Below are positions 36,373 to 47,130 of a DNA stretch of 64,000 bases, one piece after another. The first letter of the stretch is position 1, and each line of letters starts with the position of its first letter. Origin of the DNA: Auricularia sp. M13 (lineage: Eukaryota; Basidiomycota; Agaricomycetes; Auriculariales; Auriculariaceae); assembly GCA_037042915.1 (NCBI GenBank), contig CM073203.1, positions 2,418,001 to 2,482,000 of the forward strand, given 5' to 3'. The position numbers and the translations under genes were made by a program. Under the pieces are notes generated by a model. The model saw only the letters and a list, made by a program, of their open reading frames with translations, was not told the origin of the DNA and did no database searches.

Positions 36373-37205
36373 ATGCTCTCCGAGGTCCAGACGCATCCGA
36401 ACGCGGCGCTCAAGGCGTCCGCGAGAGCAGCCGGCGTTCCGCACGGCGAGAACGTCCACAACCTGCTCAAGCCTGGCGCGTCGTCGAGCAACCGGCTGTC
36501 ACTGACGCTGGGAAAACGGCCTCGCGAGAACAAGGAGCCCAGGGCCGAGCGCGTTGCGCGCCCCGACCAGCAGCGGCCGACCGTGAAGCGTGTCCGGATA
36601 TCGGACGTCACCAGCGTGCGGTAAGTAATTCATAACTCTTACTTTTCTTACTCGCGTTTTGTTAACTTTTGCAATTGAACAGAACTATTAACTCGTCGCC
36701 AGAATCTCCGAGGAAAAGCCTGTCGCCGACGCGTCAGTTCGCCCCTCTACCAACACCCGCAGCCGAGCCTCCTGTCCAGCTGCCGTCTGCGCCAAGTCCG
36801 ACAGTTGCCACTCCGCGGAGCCCTAGTCCATGGACAGACGAGGACGAGGAAGAGGAGCTTGGCCCTCCAAACTGGGGTCTTATGCCAGTTTCGCTGGTTG
36901 TGCAACCACATTCGGCGCTGAAGACGCCGTCGTCGCAAGGCCTGGCTCTCGAGCTTCATAGTCTCGCGCATGAACCGATTCCATTCCCCTCTCGCAAGCC
37001 GGAACCTGCAGGCGACTCGTCCGCTTGCAAGCTGCCCAGCTCTCCTTATCCGGGAATTCCTACGCCCCAACACGTCGTCTGGCGCAGCTCTGCGGTATTC
37101 GCTCCTGCGTTTTCGGAACCGTGCACCACGTCCCTTCGGCCAGCGCAGTGGAGTCCAGGGTCCACCCCTAGCGAATCCGCGGACAATGCGAAGGATATAG
37201 CATAA
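36373..37205 (+). CDS. Unrecognised disordered Pro/Ser-rich protein
   Basis: I do not recognise this gene. Exons 36373-36620 and 36683-37205 sum to 771 nt, 256 aa. No signal peptide. It is largely disordered: a basic segment (KRPRENKEPRAERVARPDQQ then VKRVRISDV) that could act as a nuclear localisation signal, then SSPESPRKSLSPTRQF with SP/TP sites of the kind proline-directed kinases use, an acidic patch DEDEEEEL, and a Pro-rich C-terminus. Lies between two inverted copies of the six-Cys gene and has a different character, so it is probably a bystander enclosed by the duplication. The alternative in-frame Met at 36295 is possible; 36373 was chosen because the upstream part is Pro-rich and low in coding character. 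Confidence 0.7.
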
Positions 37206-37469
37206 GGTGCGGCATCTCCCAACGTTCGCTAATTGCTGACCAAGACCATTTCAGTTCGAACAAATCTAGTTTATCATCAACTGTCCATCTATGTCTGCTA
37301 TGTTGTATCACCACGCAGTCCACACTGTCTTGTCTTGTTTTCGCCTCTTGCTAAGTTGCTTCGTGCGCCGCAATCACACTGATCATGTTCCTTCCGCCTG
37401 CCCCCTGCTCCCCGCCCGATCCCCGAACCGACGTCAATTGACAAAAGACTAAACGATGACGCCGCGGTG

Positions 37470-37667
37470 TGCGCACCGATTGCAATTCTCGATCAGCCCG
37501 CTCCTTCCTCGGCGGGAGCGGCGCACCCGCCTCGAGCCGCACCCCCCCGACCACGCCGCTGCAGCGTACAAATGCAGGCGATGTGGGACCACTCAACCTC
37601 ATCCTCGCCGATAACCTCCCACATTCACAGCAACTCTCTCGTTCCACCGCTCATAACCGTAGCAGCC
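37470..37667 (+). promoter_or_regulatory. Conserved promoter block of copy C
   Basis: TATA-like TACAAATGC (37567-37575) 93 bp upstream of the ATG, preceded by a diverged CCGCCTCGAGCCGC element and CGATCAGCCC. Confidence 0.6.
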
Positions 37668-38305
37668 ATGTTGGTCAACCTCCGCGCAGTCGCCCTCGCC
37701 CTCTTCGTCGCCGTCGCAATCGTCCATGCTGACGAGTCTGACCCGCCCGCCGGCAACGGCACGACGCCTGACGCGCCTGCTGGCAACGGCACTACCGCAG
37801 ACGCGCCTGCCACCCCGGGCAACGGCACCTCTGCCGACGCCCCGGGCACATCGAACAACGGTACAACCGCAGAGGAGCCGCCTGCCGCGCCTCAGCCGTC
37901 CAATGGGCCGACGGGCTCCAACAGCCGTCGTGCGCTGCAGGCGTGCGAGTGGTCGTGCCCGTGGCGCGGCGCCGACGGGCGCGACGGGCGCGAGCTCGTC
38001 GAGTTCGACATGGAGGGCGCCTTCAAATGCACGTATGCCGACGCCGTCACGTGCGTCTATCAAAAGGTGCGCTCTTTCTTCCCCCGCATTTCTCTTCACA
38101 TGGCTGATTCCTCTCTCAGACCACCGGCGTCTTGACGCTTAGCTTGGGCGACTGTCCCAACGCCGCCACGGCGCTCACGGCCGGCTGTGTCCCCGGACAG
38201 TCAACCAACGGTGGCTTGCTCCGCCAGGTGCCGCGCGAGCGCAAGACGCGCCGCACCAGCCGCGACATCCAGCGTGAGGCGCTTGCTAGGCGCAACATGC
38301 TGTGA
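37668..38305 (+). CDS. Small secreted six-cysteine peptide precursor, copy C
   Basis: Exons 37668-38066 and 38120-38305 give 194 aa. The intron is 53 nt and not a multiple of three, unlike copies A and B, so splicing is needed to keep the frame. Signal peptide MLVNLRAVALALFVAVAIVH. Pro-region contains four NGT sequons within GNGTT(P/A)DAP units. The cysteine domain has a three-residue insertion (GADGRDGREL) against the other copies. Exon 2 is 186 nt as in all five copies. C-terminal tail RERKTRRTSRDIQREALARR is dibasic-rich. Confidence 0.85.
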
Positions 38306-39411
38306 CCGTAAATCGCAGAGTCTGTCAAAACCAGCTCATTATCGTCGTCATTTCCATAAATTATCATATCCATTACTCCTCCACCCACTTCCTGTTCCCA
38401 GGTACTCTCAGCCCTGAACCACTAATGCATTGCTGGTAGATTAGCAATGGACCTGCTCCTTATTCCCTGTATATACTGAATACCATGTGTACCGACCCCC
38501 TCATTTCGACGCCGTAGATATTGTGACCGTGCAATAGATGAGCGTAGACTTTCCCTCACCAATTAGCTACCTGACACTTCTTGTTTCTTTCCATAGCACA
38601 ACTCGCTATATCCCTTTTTATCGCTCAAGCAGCGAAGCTGTGTCGCCTTGGTTGAAATGCAACGTACAAGCGTATAAGCTTATAAAGTAGGCGTGAAACG
38701 TTTACTGCACTCACTGGACTGCTGACATCAGCCCCACCTTCGTCTGCACAAGTATTCTTCAAGAAGTTCATACTCGCAGCATGTCCCAATTCTACAACCC
38801 ATCCGTACTAGTCGATATGCAGAGACTGGCGCTTCTGCCTGAGTGCTGCTACGCCTGACGGATCTCTGATATTCATGTCATCAACGTGGGTAAAATGGGC
38901 CGATATCAAAATTTACACAATTTCAATGTCACTAGAGACATTCATGATATAAATTCTCTCGACAGCAGCTCACATAGTATCTCATTATGCGGAATGATCA
39001 TGGCGTATCCGTCGGAACTCAGCCCGGAGTCAAAAAGTCTTGTCCAAGACTTCCAACGCGAGCAGGACACGAGCGCAACTCTACAGATTTTCCCCTGATT
39101 CCAAGGGACGTTTGCAGAGTACAGGTGGAAACAGGACCTCATGCGCGGTGCCCTGGCTTCTGAATATCATTGCATCTTCTCTGATGAACTGGACCCGGCG
39201 ACATTGCCAGTCAAGGAGCCGACCTTATATCCCAATTCTATATGTTTTTTTTTTTTCTTCCGTTGCTGGCGCCCTGCTCGACCAAACCCATTCTCTGTTG
39301 ATGGGGATGCAACTTGGGGACTCTGGACGCACATTTGATCGGGACGACGGCACATTCACGCTTCGAAATAGGAGCGCGAGGACATCTCCTATGGAACCTG
39401 GTCTCACATAC
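38306..39411. other. Intergenic region
   Basis: 3' flank of copy C and upstream DNA of copy D. A 13-bp poly-T tract near 39246. No gene supported. Confidence 0.5.
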
Positions 39412-39617
39412 GCGATCGGTTGGCGATCAGCCCATCCTCCTTGACGGAAACGGCGCATCCGCCTCAGGCCGCCTGTCTGTTTCACGACCGACCATGCCTC
39501 CGGGCCCATACAAAAGCAGGCGACGTACAACCAATTTTTCTCCATCCTCAGCGATAAACTCTCATATCCACAGCAACCCACCCGCTCCACTCCCACCCCA
39601 GAAAACCAACAGCAACC
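39412..39617 (+). promoter_or_regulatory. Conserved promoter block of copy D
   Basis: GATCAGCCCATCCTCCTTGA, CGCATCCGCCTCAGGCCGCC and TATA-like TACAAAAGC (39509-39517), the last 101 bp upstream of the ATG. Confidence 0.7.
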
Positions 39618-40240
39618 ATGTTCGTCAACCTACGGGTCGTCGCCCTCGCCCTCTTTGTCGCCATCGCCGTCGTCCGCGCGGAGGACACGCCTGCCAATGG
39701 CACGACTCCAGACGCGCCCGCAGGCAACGGCACTACCGCAGACGCGCCTGCCACCCCGGGCAACGGCACCTCTGCCGACGCCCCGGGCACATCGAACAAC
39801 GGTACAACCGCGGAGGAGCCGCCCGCGCCGCCGCAGCCGTCCAACGGGCCCACGGGTTCTAACAGCCGCCGCGCGCTGCAGGCGTGCGAGTGGTCGTGCC
39901 CGTGGCGCGGCGCCGATGGGCGCGAGCTCCTTGAGTTTGACATGGAGGGTGCGTTCAAGTGCACGTACGCCGACGCCGTCACGTGCGTCTACCAAAAGGT
40001 GCGCTCTTTCTCCCCCACACATTTTTCTCCCATATGGCTGATTCTCTCTCTCAGACTACCGGCGTATTGACGCTCAGCTTGGGCGACTGTCCCAACGCCG
40101 CCACGGCGCTCACGGCTGGCTGCGTCCCCGGTCAGTCAACCAATGGTGGTCTGCTCCGGCATGTACGCCGCGCCCGCCAGTCGCGCCGTACTAGCCGCGA
40201 CATTCAGCGTGAGGCGCTGGTGAGGCGCCACATGCTGTGA
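39618..40240 (+). CDS. Small secreted six-cysteine peptide precursor, copy D
   Basis: Exons 39618-39998 and 40055-40240 give 188 aa; intron 56 nt, which would shift frame if retained, although its near-twin copy B has a 57-nt intron. Signal peptide MFVNLRVVALALFVAIAVVR. Sequon-rich pro-region, SRR site, six-Cys domain and RRARQSRRTSRDIQ tail as in copy B. Confidence 0.85.
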
Positions 40241-41330
40241 TCGTAGATAGGAGAAGCTCTCTGCCAAAACCAGCTCATTTCTGGCTTGTTATCGTCGCCA
40301 TTTCCGTAATTTATACTCTCACAAACTGGGAGTCGCTATCCCACTGCTCTCGACCCCTAATCTATTGCCGGAAGTTTAGCAATGGACATCCGACGCTGTA
40401 TGTACTCGGTACCTTGTCCCTCTGTCGCCTAGAATCCCATGCAATAGACGAGCGCAATCTCTCCCCTCCTTCTCAAGTACAGGACCTTCCCGTCTTACAA
40501 TACTATCCTATCCTATCCTGCCTACATTTCCTTGCCACACACCTCGCATCATAAGAATCAGTGTGACGCTCAGACTGCCGCAGTAAGATCTTTGTACTAC
40601 TTATACCGTCTCATTCCCTGTTTTCCTTCAAAAGCGGGACTCTGCCACGCTGTCTCCCAAATCTTTCAGGTATATGATTTCTCAGGGCCTCTGTCAGTAG
40701 CCTGCTCCGGCGTACCGCGCATGACGTCTCCGAGAAATGCCCAGAAACCGCGCGGCAATGAGACCTCGAGTCCATTAAGCCCAAGTCATCAGGCCTCGTT
40801 AACATTTTAGCAACGCAACAGAGTTCTATGCACGTTGTAACCTTGTTCATGAGGTGAGACAAGTTCTATACTATCTCGGCCCTAGCAATTACTAGTCTCC
40901 CTTGCAGACTCTCCGTTGTGATGACTAACAGATTTCCCTCAGCGATTGCGCGGATGCAACCGAAGCTCCTCTGACTCCTTGTCCGACGCGAACGCGCATT
41001 TTCAGACGTATTCTGCTTCCCGGTCAGTCTGTTGGGGTACACAATTAATAGCGCTTAACGGGATGCGTCGTGGAGATATCGTGGCTCCAGCCGAATCGTG
41101 CTGGCTCGCGTTGCAGCTTTCCGTGACATTCAGGAGCCAACCGATCTTTGTTTCAGCCGCACGCTCCCTCGTCATCTTTTGGCGGGGTTCTACACCACCA
41201 AGCACTATTTCTTGCTGTTATTGGGCAGGACAGTGTCTGAATTTGTGCTCAAGAGTTAGCCGGGACGATAGCATATTCTGGCACTTCGAGCCCCAGGAGT
41301 GCGCGGCATCTCATTGTCTCATATACGTGA
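40241..41330. other. Intergenic region
   Basis: No gene, RNA or clear repeat. The last part leads into the copy E promoter. Confidence 0.5.
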
Positions 41331-41530
41331 TCGGTTGATGATCAGACCATCCTCTTTGGCGGAACCGGAATATCCGTCTCAGGCCGCCGATTCCACGACA
41401 GACCACCTGTCGACGCTCGTATAAAGTCGGCGATGCACAACCGCTTCTCTCTATCCTCATTGGCAATAGCCTCCTTCACCCAACGCGCCTACTCGCTCAA
41501 CTTCTCCCGACGTCTAAACCCAACTGCAAA
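41330..41530 (+). promoter_or_regulatory. Conserved promoter block of copy E
   Basis: GATGATCAGACCATCCTCTT, GTCTCAGGCCGCC and TATAAAGTC (41420-41428), 103 bp upstream of the ATG; the most diverged of the five but same order. Confidence 0.6.
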
Positions 41531-42157
41531 ATGCTAGTCAACCTCCGCACCGTCGCCCTCGCGCTCTTCGTCGCCGTCGCCGTCGTCCGCGCGGAGGACA
41601 CCCCTGCCAACGGCACAACCCCCGATGCGCCTGTCGTAGCTGGCAACGGTACGACGCCTGACGCGCCTACAGCGCCGGGAAACGGTACCTCGGCCGACGC
41701 CCCGGGTACATCGAACAACGGCACTTCCGCGGAGGAGCCACCCGCCGCGCCGCAGCCGTCGAACGGGCCCACGGGCTCGAACAGTCGCCGCGCGCTGCAG
41801 GCGTGCGAGTGGTCGTGCCCGTGGCGCGGTGCGGGCGAGCGTGAGCTCATTGAGTTCTCGTTGGGCGGCACTTTCACGTGCAAGTACGCTGATAGTATGA
41901 CTTGCGTTTACCAAAAGGTGTATTTCCTCCCTGTTTTTCTTTTGAGACCAAACTCACACGCATTTCTCCAGACTACTGGTGTTCTGACGCGCAGCGTGGG
42001 CGAGTGCCCGAACGCCGCCACGGCGCTCACCGCCGGCTGCATTCCACGACAGTCGACTAACGGTGGCTTGCTCAGCCAAGTGCCCCGCGATCGCAAGCTC
42101 CGCCGCACAAGCCGTGATATACAGCGTTCGGCGATGAAGAAGCGCAACATGCTGTGA
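41531..42157 (+). CDS. Small secreted six-cysteine peptide precursor, copy E
   Basis: Exons 41531-41917 and 41972-42157 give 190 aa; intron 54 nt. Signal peptide MLVNLRTVALALFVAVAVVR, closest to copy A. The cysteine domain is the most diverged: GAGERELIEFSLGGTFTCKY replaces the GADGREL...GAFKCTY of the others, but all six cysteines stay. Tail RDRKLRRTSRDIQRSAMKKR. The 54-nt intron contains no need for frame correction but carries a stop-free short frame in the same phase, so read-through forms cannot be excluded. Confidence 0.85.
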   Translation: MLVNLRTVALALFVAVAVVRAEDTPANGTTPDAPVVAGNGTTPDAPTAPGNGTSADAPGTSNNGTSAEEPPAAPQPSNGPTGSNSRRALQACEWSCPWRGAGERELIEFSLGGTFTCKYADSMTCVYQKVYFLPVFLLRPNSHAFLQTTGVLTRSVGECPNAATALTAGCIPRQSTNGGLLSQVPRDRKLRRTSRDIQRSAMKKRNML

Positions 42158-42865
42158 TGACCTCTTGGGGCGGCATCCATTTAAGTCGATCTCTTCCGTT
42201 GAAGTCGTTATCGTCGTTGGTCTCATAAATTATTCTCTCTCTTACCCCATGATGTCGCACTCATCTAGTCAGATTCATGTACCCTATTAAACTGCAATTA
42301 GACTCACATTTCCGACCGCACGATGTCTCGCGGGTATGCATCGCATGCAGGATTACAGATCAGAATACTGAATATGTGGAAAATGGACCTTATTGCCTCA
42401 CAGCTCAAATCTCACCTCTCATTAGCTGGAAAGGATCCGGGCGTTGTGGAGGAGGTACTCGTAAATATCTGGGCATGAAAGGAATTGGCCCGCAGCCTGA
42501 GAACCATCGCGGAAGCCAATAATTGCTACTTATGAACGTAAGCTGATGGTGACTCTGGAGATTATTGCGGCTGGGCGGAATGTAGGTCATGTAACACAGA
42601 TTGTATTCGCACTTCTCAGTGAGAACATCACGTTATGACAAGTCAGAAGTCCTCTAACAACTTGAAGCAGGGCTGGGGATCGAAATCATACTCGGGAACT
42701 TTACAACTCCCGTACCATAGCGATCATATCTCTTATATTGCGAAGCAAGCAGGAAAGAGCTCATCTACATGCTCAAGCAATAAAGCGACAGTCGCAGAAG
42801 TTTAGAAGTACAATCCACCGAGAGACATTAGGCCGAGCCGAGTCCGAGATCGTAGCATGTCAGAC
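42158..42865. other. Intergenic region (convergent 3' flanks)
   Basis: No coding or structural signal seen. Confidence 0.5.
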
Positions 42866-43649
42866 TCAGAGGATGATGATGATGCCGAGGATGTCGATGA
42901 AGACGCTGGCGATGAGGTCGAGGTGGATCTGTGGTGCTAGGGTTAAGCAGCGCGTCTGAGTCTCAGTGAAAGAAGACAAACGCTGAGGAGGCCCTTGATG
43001 TTGACGATCCTGAGAAAGTAGCGCGTGAGATACGCGCGTCTGTAGAATACGCTCAGGGAGAATGGTGCTCACAGCGGCGCAATGAGAACGTTGATGTTGA
43101 CGACGATGAGGCCGAGGATGTCGAGGAAGGCCTACAGTATATTCAGTGCTGAGAAAAGAGACCAGAATTCAGTAGTCATACGTTGATCTTCGCGTCCAGC
43201 AGCACGCTAGCGTTGACTACGGCGGCAGTCTGCTTGGCCTTGCTGATCGATGCGGCAGCGTTGTTGATAGCAGTGGCGACATTCTTCGCGACGGTCTGCT
43301 TGTCGGCGGCGGAGAGCGAGGCCGGACCGACGCCCTTCAGGCTGTTGGCAGCGTTGTCGAAGGCCGTGGAGAAGCTGTTGATGTCGGCGGCCGGGTCAAC
43401 AGCGGCAACTGTAATGACAATGAGAGCACATCAGTCTCCCCGTTAACATGGGGTGAGAGAGTGCCACTGACTGCCGACGCCGCTAACAATAGCATTGATG
43501 TTGACGACGAGGTTAGCGACGACGTCCACGACAAGGAGGGCCCGCTTCTCCATGTCGCGCGCCTCGAGCTGGGTCTCGACGGGAGACGAGAACGCGAAGA
43601 GACCGAAGCTCAGGAAGAAGAGGACGAGCGAGAAGACGCGAGACTGCAT
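42866..43649 (-). CDS. Secreted Val/Ile-rich hydrophobic protein, paralogue 3
   Basis: Third member of the family at 28789 and 31297, with the same signal peptide start (MQSRVFSLVLFFLSFGLFAF then SSPV). Exons 43649-43472, 43408-43182, 43131-43073, 43009-42982 and 42928-42866 sum to 555 nt, 184 aa, ending in the strongly hydrophobic IDILGIIIIL. An alternative without the last intron stops at 42943 (176 aa) and gives a 67-nt fourth exon, exactly the length in paralogue 1 but with a less hydrophobic end. Exon 2 differs from the paralogues: an Ala/Asn-rich helical segment (FSTAFDNAANSLKGVGPASL and onward) replaces the Val/Ile repeats, suggesting a domain exchange. TATA near 43730. Function unknown. 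Confidence 0.75.
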
Positions 43650-45346
43650 GTTGCTGGAGAAGGTAGGGCTGGCGAACGCTGATGAAGGCTGCTGGCTCTG
43701 AGGAATCTTTGCCTTCCGCAGGCCTGCCCTTTATACGTTTCGCGCTGAGCAGGTCATCAAATAGGTACCTCGCGACGCGCCGGCTCTGGAAAAGCACGCG
43801 AAATGGAATCGTGTGCGAGAAGCCTCATCTGATACGGCTGCGGATAGATTACCGATTGTAAAAGTGCGAGGGTCCATAGTTGGAGCGAGTTCTTGCGCAT
43901 GAGCGAGCGGATTGCGCCTTCCATGACAGCTGTTTCGGCATTGCATGCACGCGAAAAGCGTCTTCGGTGGCGCATACTATCGTGTGCAATGACGACAAAA
44001 AGCCTCGAGGACCCCAATGACATGATCACGGCAACTCCGAAAGGCTTTGTGGCACGGGCCAAGCAGAATATACGATCGTCCTGAACGCGAAGCACCGCGC
44101 AGGTAAGGTTTGAAAGGCCGCGCCGCGCGCGCGGTCCAGAATGTGAGGACGAAGATCATCCAGGTCCAAGCCGAGCCTAGAACTGCAGAGAAGTTCTTCC
44201 TCGCATACGAAGGGGTGAAAATGCGGCCCAACAATTCTGGGGGGCACTCGTGAGGTTGGAAATCATAGCAATGACGGTGTAAATCCCGGAGTTGGTTCAC
44301 CACATACAGCGCACACAGCTCGCGCTCCGCATTCTGCGTAGCAAGGGCGGCAGCGACGTAGTTCTTGCACAGCTCAACAGCTCGGACAGTAGGAGACCCT
44401 GGATGATTCATACAGTAAGAGTGCCCGGTACACGAGAGTTGGCCAAGCAGAACGACACGGTGGCGAGTGCGCGACCGCGTCATGAACATTGTTCCAAGAG
44501 CAGACTGTGTCTAAACTTGGAAGGAGCGCGTGGACGGGAAAATTTGCGCCTGCAGGGTAAGCTGCCTGCACGGCCATACAGATTTCCCGCACGCGCTGCA
44601 GCCCTGAAGAAACAGGCGTGGACGTCGCCGACCACGAGCACTCTACGTCCTATCACGTGCGTACCAGCAAAGCCTCGACACCACGAGTCTCCGTATGCCT
44701 GGAGAGACCATTCCATTCTGAAGCGGAAAGTCCCCGACGGTGCATCCGGCGCTCAGCGAAGTGCAGCTGAGTTGTGCTAGAGCGGGGAAGGCATCCCGGC
44801 GTCGGTGCCCCGCCTCGTGCGCCCATCAGGCCTGTCCAGCTGTCCCATGACCCCACGCTACTGGCGTGACGGCGAGCAGAGTGACTGCGAGTGCGGAACG
44901 TGCGCGGCCACTTTAGCACGCGAAAGCCCGAGCTGCCTTGACGTCTGACGCCCATTGTCCGATCGCCGCAGTGTTCAGGCGCCGTCTGCATCCGAATGCT
45001 TCGAATGCTTGTTTACACGTCTGCACCAGAAAGAGCGGAAGCTCCGCCACCCATGCAAAGAGGCGCGGTGGCACGACGCACCTAGCGCACGGCGCGAGCG
45101 ACGCGTCCATCGATGGCGCTCGCAGCGCCCGAGCGGAGACGAGTGAACGTCGCAAGAAGAGATGTCTTGTAGAAGCGGGTTGCCTTCCGCATCAGGGTCA
45201 GTTTCTACGGCAGCACAGAAGGACGAAGGGCGTCCACTTGGTGTTGAGCTAGGTAGCGACCCAAACGAGTGGAGCCGTGCATGTGCTATTGTCCCTGCAC
45301 AGAAAGGCGCGCGACATCGGAAAACAGCCTCGAACATAGACCACCT
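43650..45346. other. Intergenic region
   Basis: Promoter of paralogue 3 at the left. A 170-aa minus-strand frame (43977-44489) has fair composition but no recognisable domain or neighbours in phase; possibly a gene remnant. Nothing else supported. Confidence 0.4.
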
Positions 45347-47130
45347 CTACCGCGGCGGGTCCCGCGAGGTGGGCATAGAGCGCGGAGAAGGTGACATCAA
45401 GAATTCGTGAACACGTTTGAGCGTTGTACGGGATGGGTTCGCGCCGGGACGGCTTTCCAGCACCCACTGCAGGCGCTTCCTGATGCTGTCTTTGGTCGCT
45501 ACACTTGGCTTTAGTACACTGCCATGGTGCGACATGGACGGACAGCACTAACCCCTCGGAATAACCTTTGAGAGATCGCCGTTGTCGTCGAAGAACAGTT
45601 GCAAAACAGCGACAGCTAACCCGACGGACACATCTCTGCCGTCGTCGCAGGCAATGCAGACGCTTTTTCCAGACGCGAGTTGAGCCCGCACGAAGTCGCA
45701 ACCCTGCGGGAGAACGGTGTTCATGAAATGAAACTGGCCCTTCTTGCCCTGCACGACCAGGATCGTGCGTCTGTTGTCAGAAACATCGACCGCCTGCTCC
45801 GAAGCCGCGCGGACCGTCCCGTCACCCCGAGAGTCGCAGGGTAGCGTCAGCACGGCGATATTTTCGGATTCGGGAGCACGATCCCACGATGTTTGTTGAG
45901 CACCGCCCAGAGAGGCGACCCAAAGCTTTCCGCCGACCTGTCGTATCGGTGACGCGGGAAGTGCAGCAGCGTGATCAGATGGAGCTCGTGCGGACGTAGA
46001 CGAGAGCAAAGACGAGATTAATTCAGGGAGCATGGAGCGGGACGCGGAAAGAAGCTTTTCGCGGTGCGTCCAGTAGGCACGAGGTGTCAGCCCCTGAGCG
46101 GGAGCACCATGTGAAGTTAGGTCGCGATGCATAATTTGCACGGCCGTGTGTGGAGTGGGGGACGCACCTGGCTCCACAGCTCGTGGTCGTCGCCTGACCC
46201 TTGAACGTAGACATATCCTGACCGGCGGTCGAGTCCTTCATTCCCAACCAATTTTGAGGCAGAGACGCAGATGACACGAAAGTGAGCAGAGTTATCTGCC
46301 CTGGCCGGGAGAACTGTGGTGGATGGTGTGACCCAGAAGGGTCTAAGGGGTCTCTGGAGCTTTGGAAGGGTGTATTGCGACGCCTGTGCCAATATGTTGT
46401 CAGCGCGTGCAAGTTATGGCGATTCAACGACTGACTAATAGCTCGTCGGCCCATTCACTTATATGAGACTCAATTTGGTGGTGTTCGCTGGCTGATACGC
46501 TCGATGGAGGGGTAAAGAGAGCTGTCTCCCACTGCCCGGCGTGCCAGCGCCGACTGACGGCGCAGTTGACCACGGCACACCAGATCGGTACGGTCTTCGC
46601 GAGAGCGTCAGGGAAACGTTTTCCGCGACGCGTTGAATCAACGAGAATGACCCTTTATGTCGGCAGGGAGTATAAATCAAACAGTGCAGACAGCTGAAGT
46701 TGTTTATCGCTTACCCTCCGCGTTCTGCTATAAGCGTCAGCAAGTGGAGATTCGCACGCCGCAAGTTGAAGGCCCATTGGCCGAAGTGGCCGTCAGTAGA
46801 CTTAAAGTACACGGGCTCTGCGGTTGACTAGGTTGGCACAAAGTGAACATCGTCCCGTCCGGTGCTGTGAAGCAAAGCGCGCCTTTTGCGGGTCCGTGTA
46901 CCAGGCGCCGCATCGAAGGTTTGCTTCGTATCTGGTCAGGTTCCACTGCGATTACAACGCGTATGGCGAGCTTGCATACGCAGCAAGGGCAGATCTGGAT
47001 ATTCTGCTGCAATCGACGAAACGAATTGCGCGTCCTCGTCGATTGAATGCAAACGATTGTAGACGTCGACAGACTCGCGCCTGAGCTCTGCGGTAGTGTT
47101 CGCGAGGGCCAGTTGCTCGCTGGTGTCCAT
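45347..47130 (-). CDS. RIT1: Initiator tRNA phosphoribosyl transferase (RIT1 family)
   Basis: Adds a 2'-O-ribosyl phosphate to position 64 of initiator tRNA-Met so that it is excluded from elongation. Seven exons (47130-46980, 46923-46883, 46827-46715, 46652-46436, 46383-46168, 46093-45566, 45508-45347) sum to 1428 nt, 475 aa; yeast Rit1 is about 510. Landmarks in order: ESVDVYNRLHSIDEDAQFV, NLRCGAWYTDPQ, YFKSTDGHFGQWAFNLRRAN, VILVDSTRRGKRFPDALAKT, PIWCAVVN, then the C-terminal phosphatase-like domain with VCIACDDGRDVSVGLAVA and KDSIRKRLQWVLESRPGANP. The second intron (46882-46828) uses a GC donor (AAG then GCGCGC); a GT donor in phase was not found, so this junction is the least certain. Housekeeping gene. 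Confidence 0.92.

Larger units (their letters stand above)
39412..40240 (+). repeat. Inverted duplication, right arm (copy D gene plus promoter)
   Basis: Reverse-complement partner of 35238-36065. Divergence is limited to scattered substitutions and small indels, mostly in the pro-region and intron. Confidence 0.75.

Noticed and set aside
37467-38135. 222-aa version of copy C starting at 37467
   Set aside because: The extra 67 residues come from the conserved promoter block; the signal peptide begins at 37668 as in the other copies.
43977-44489. 170-aa minus-strand frame
   Set aside because: Reads somewhat like protein, but I could not join it to flanking exons or recognise a domain; may be a gene remnant.
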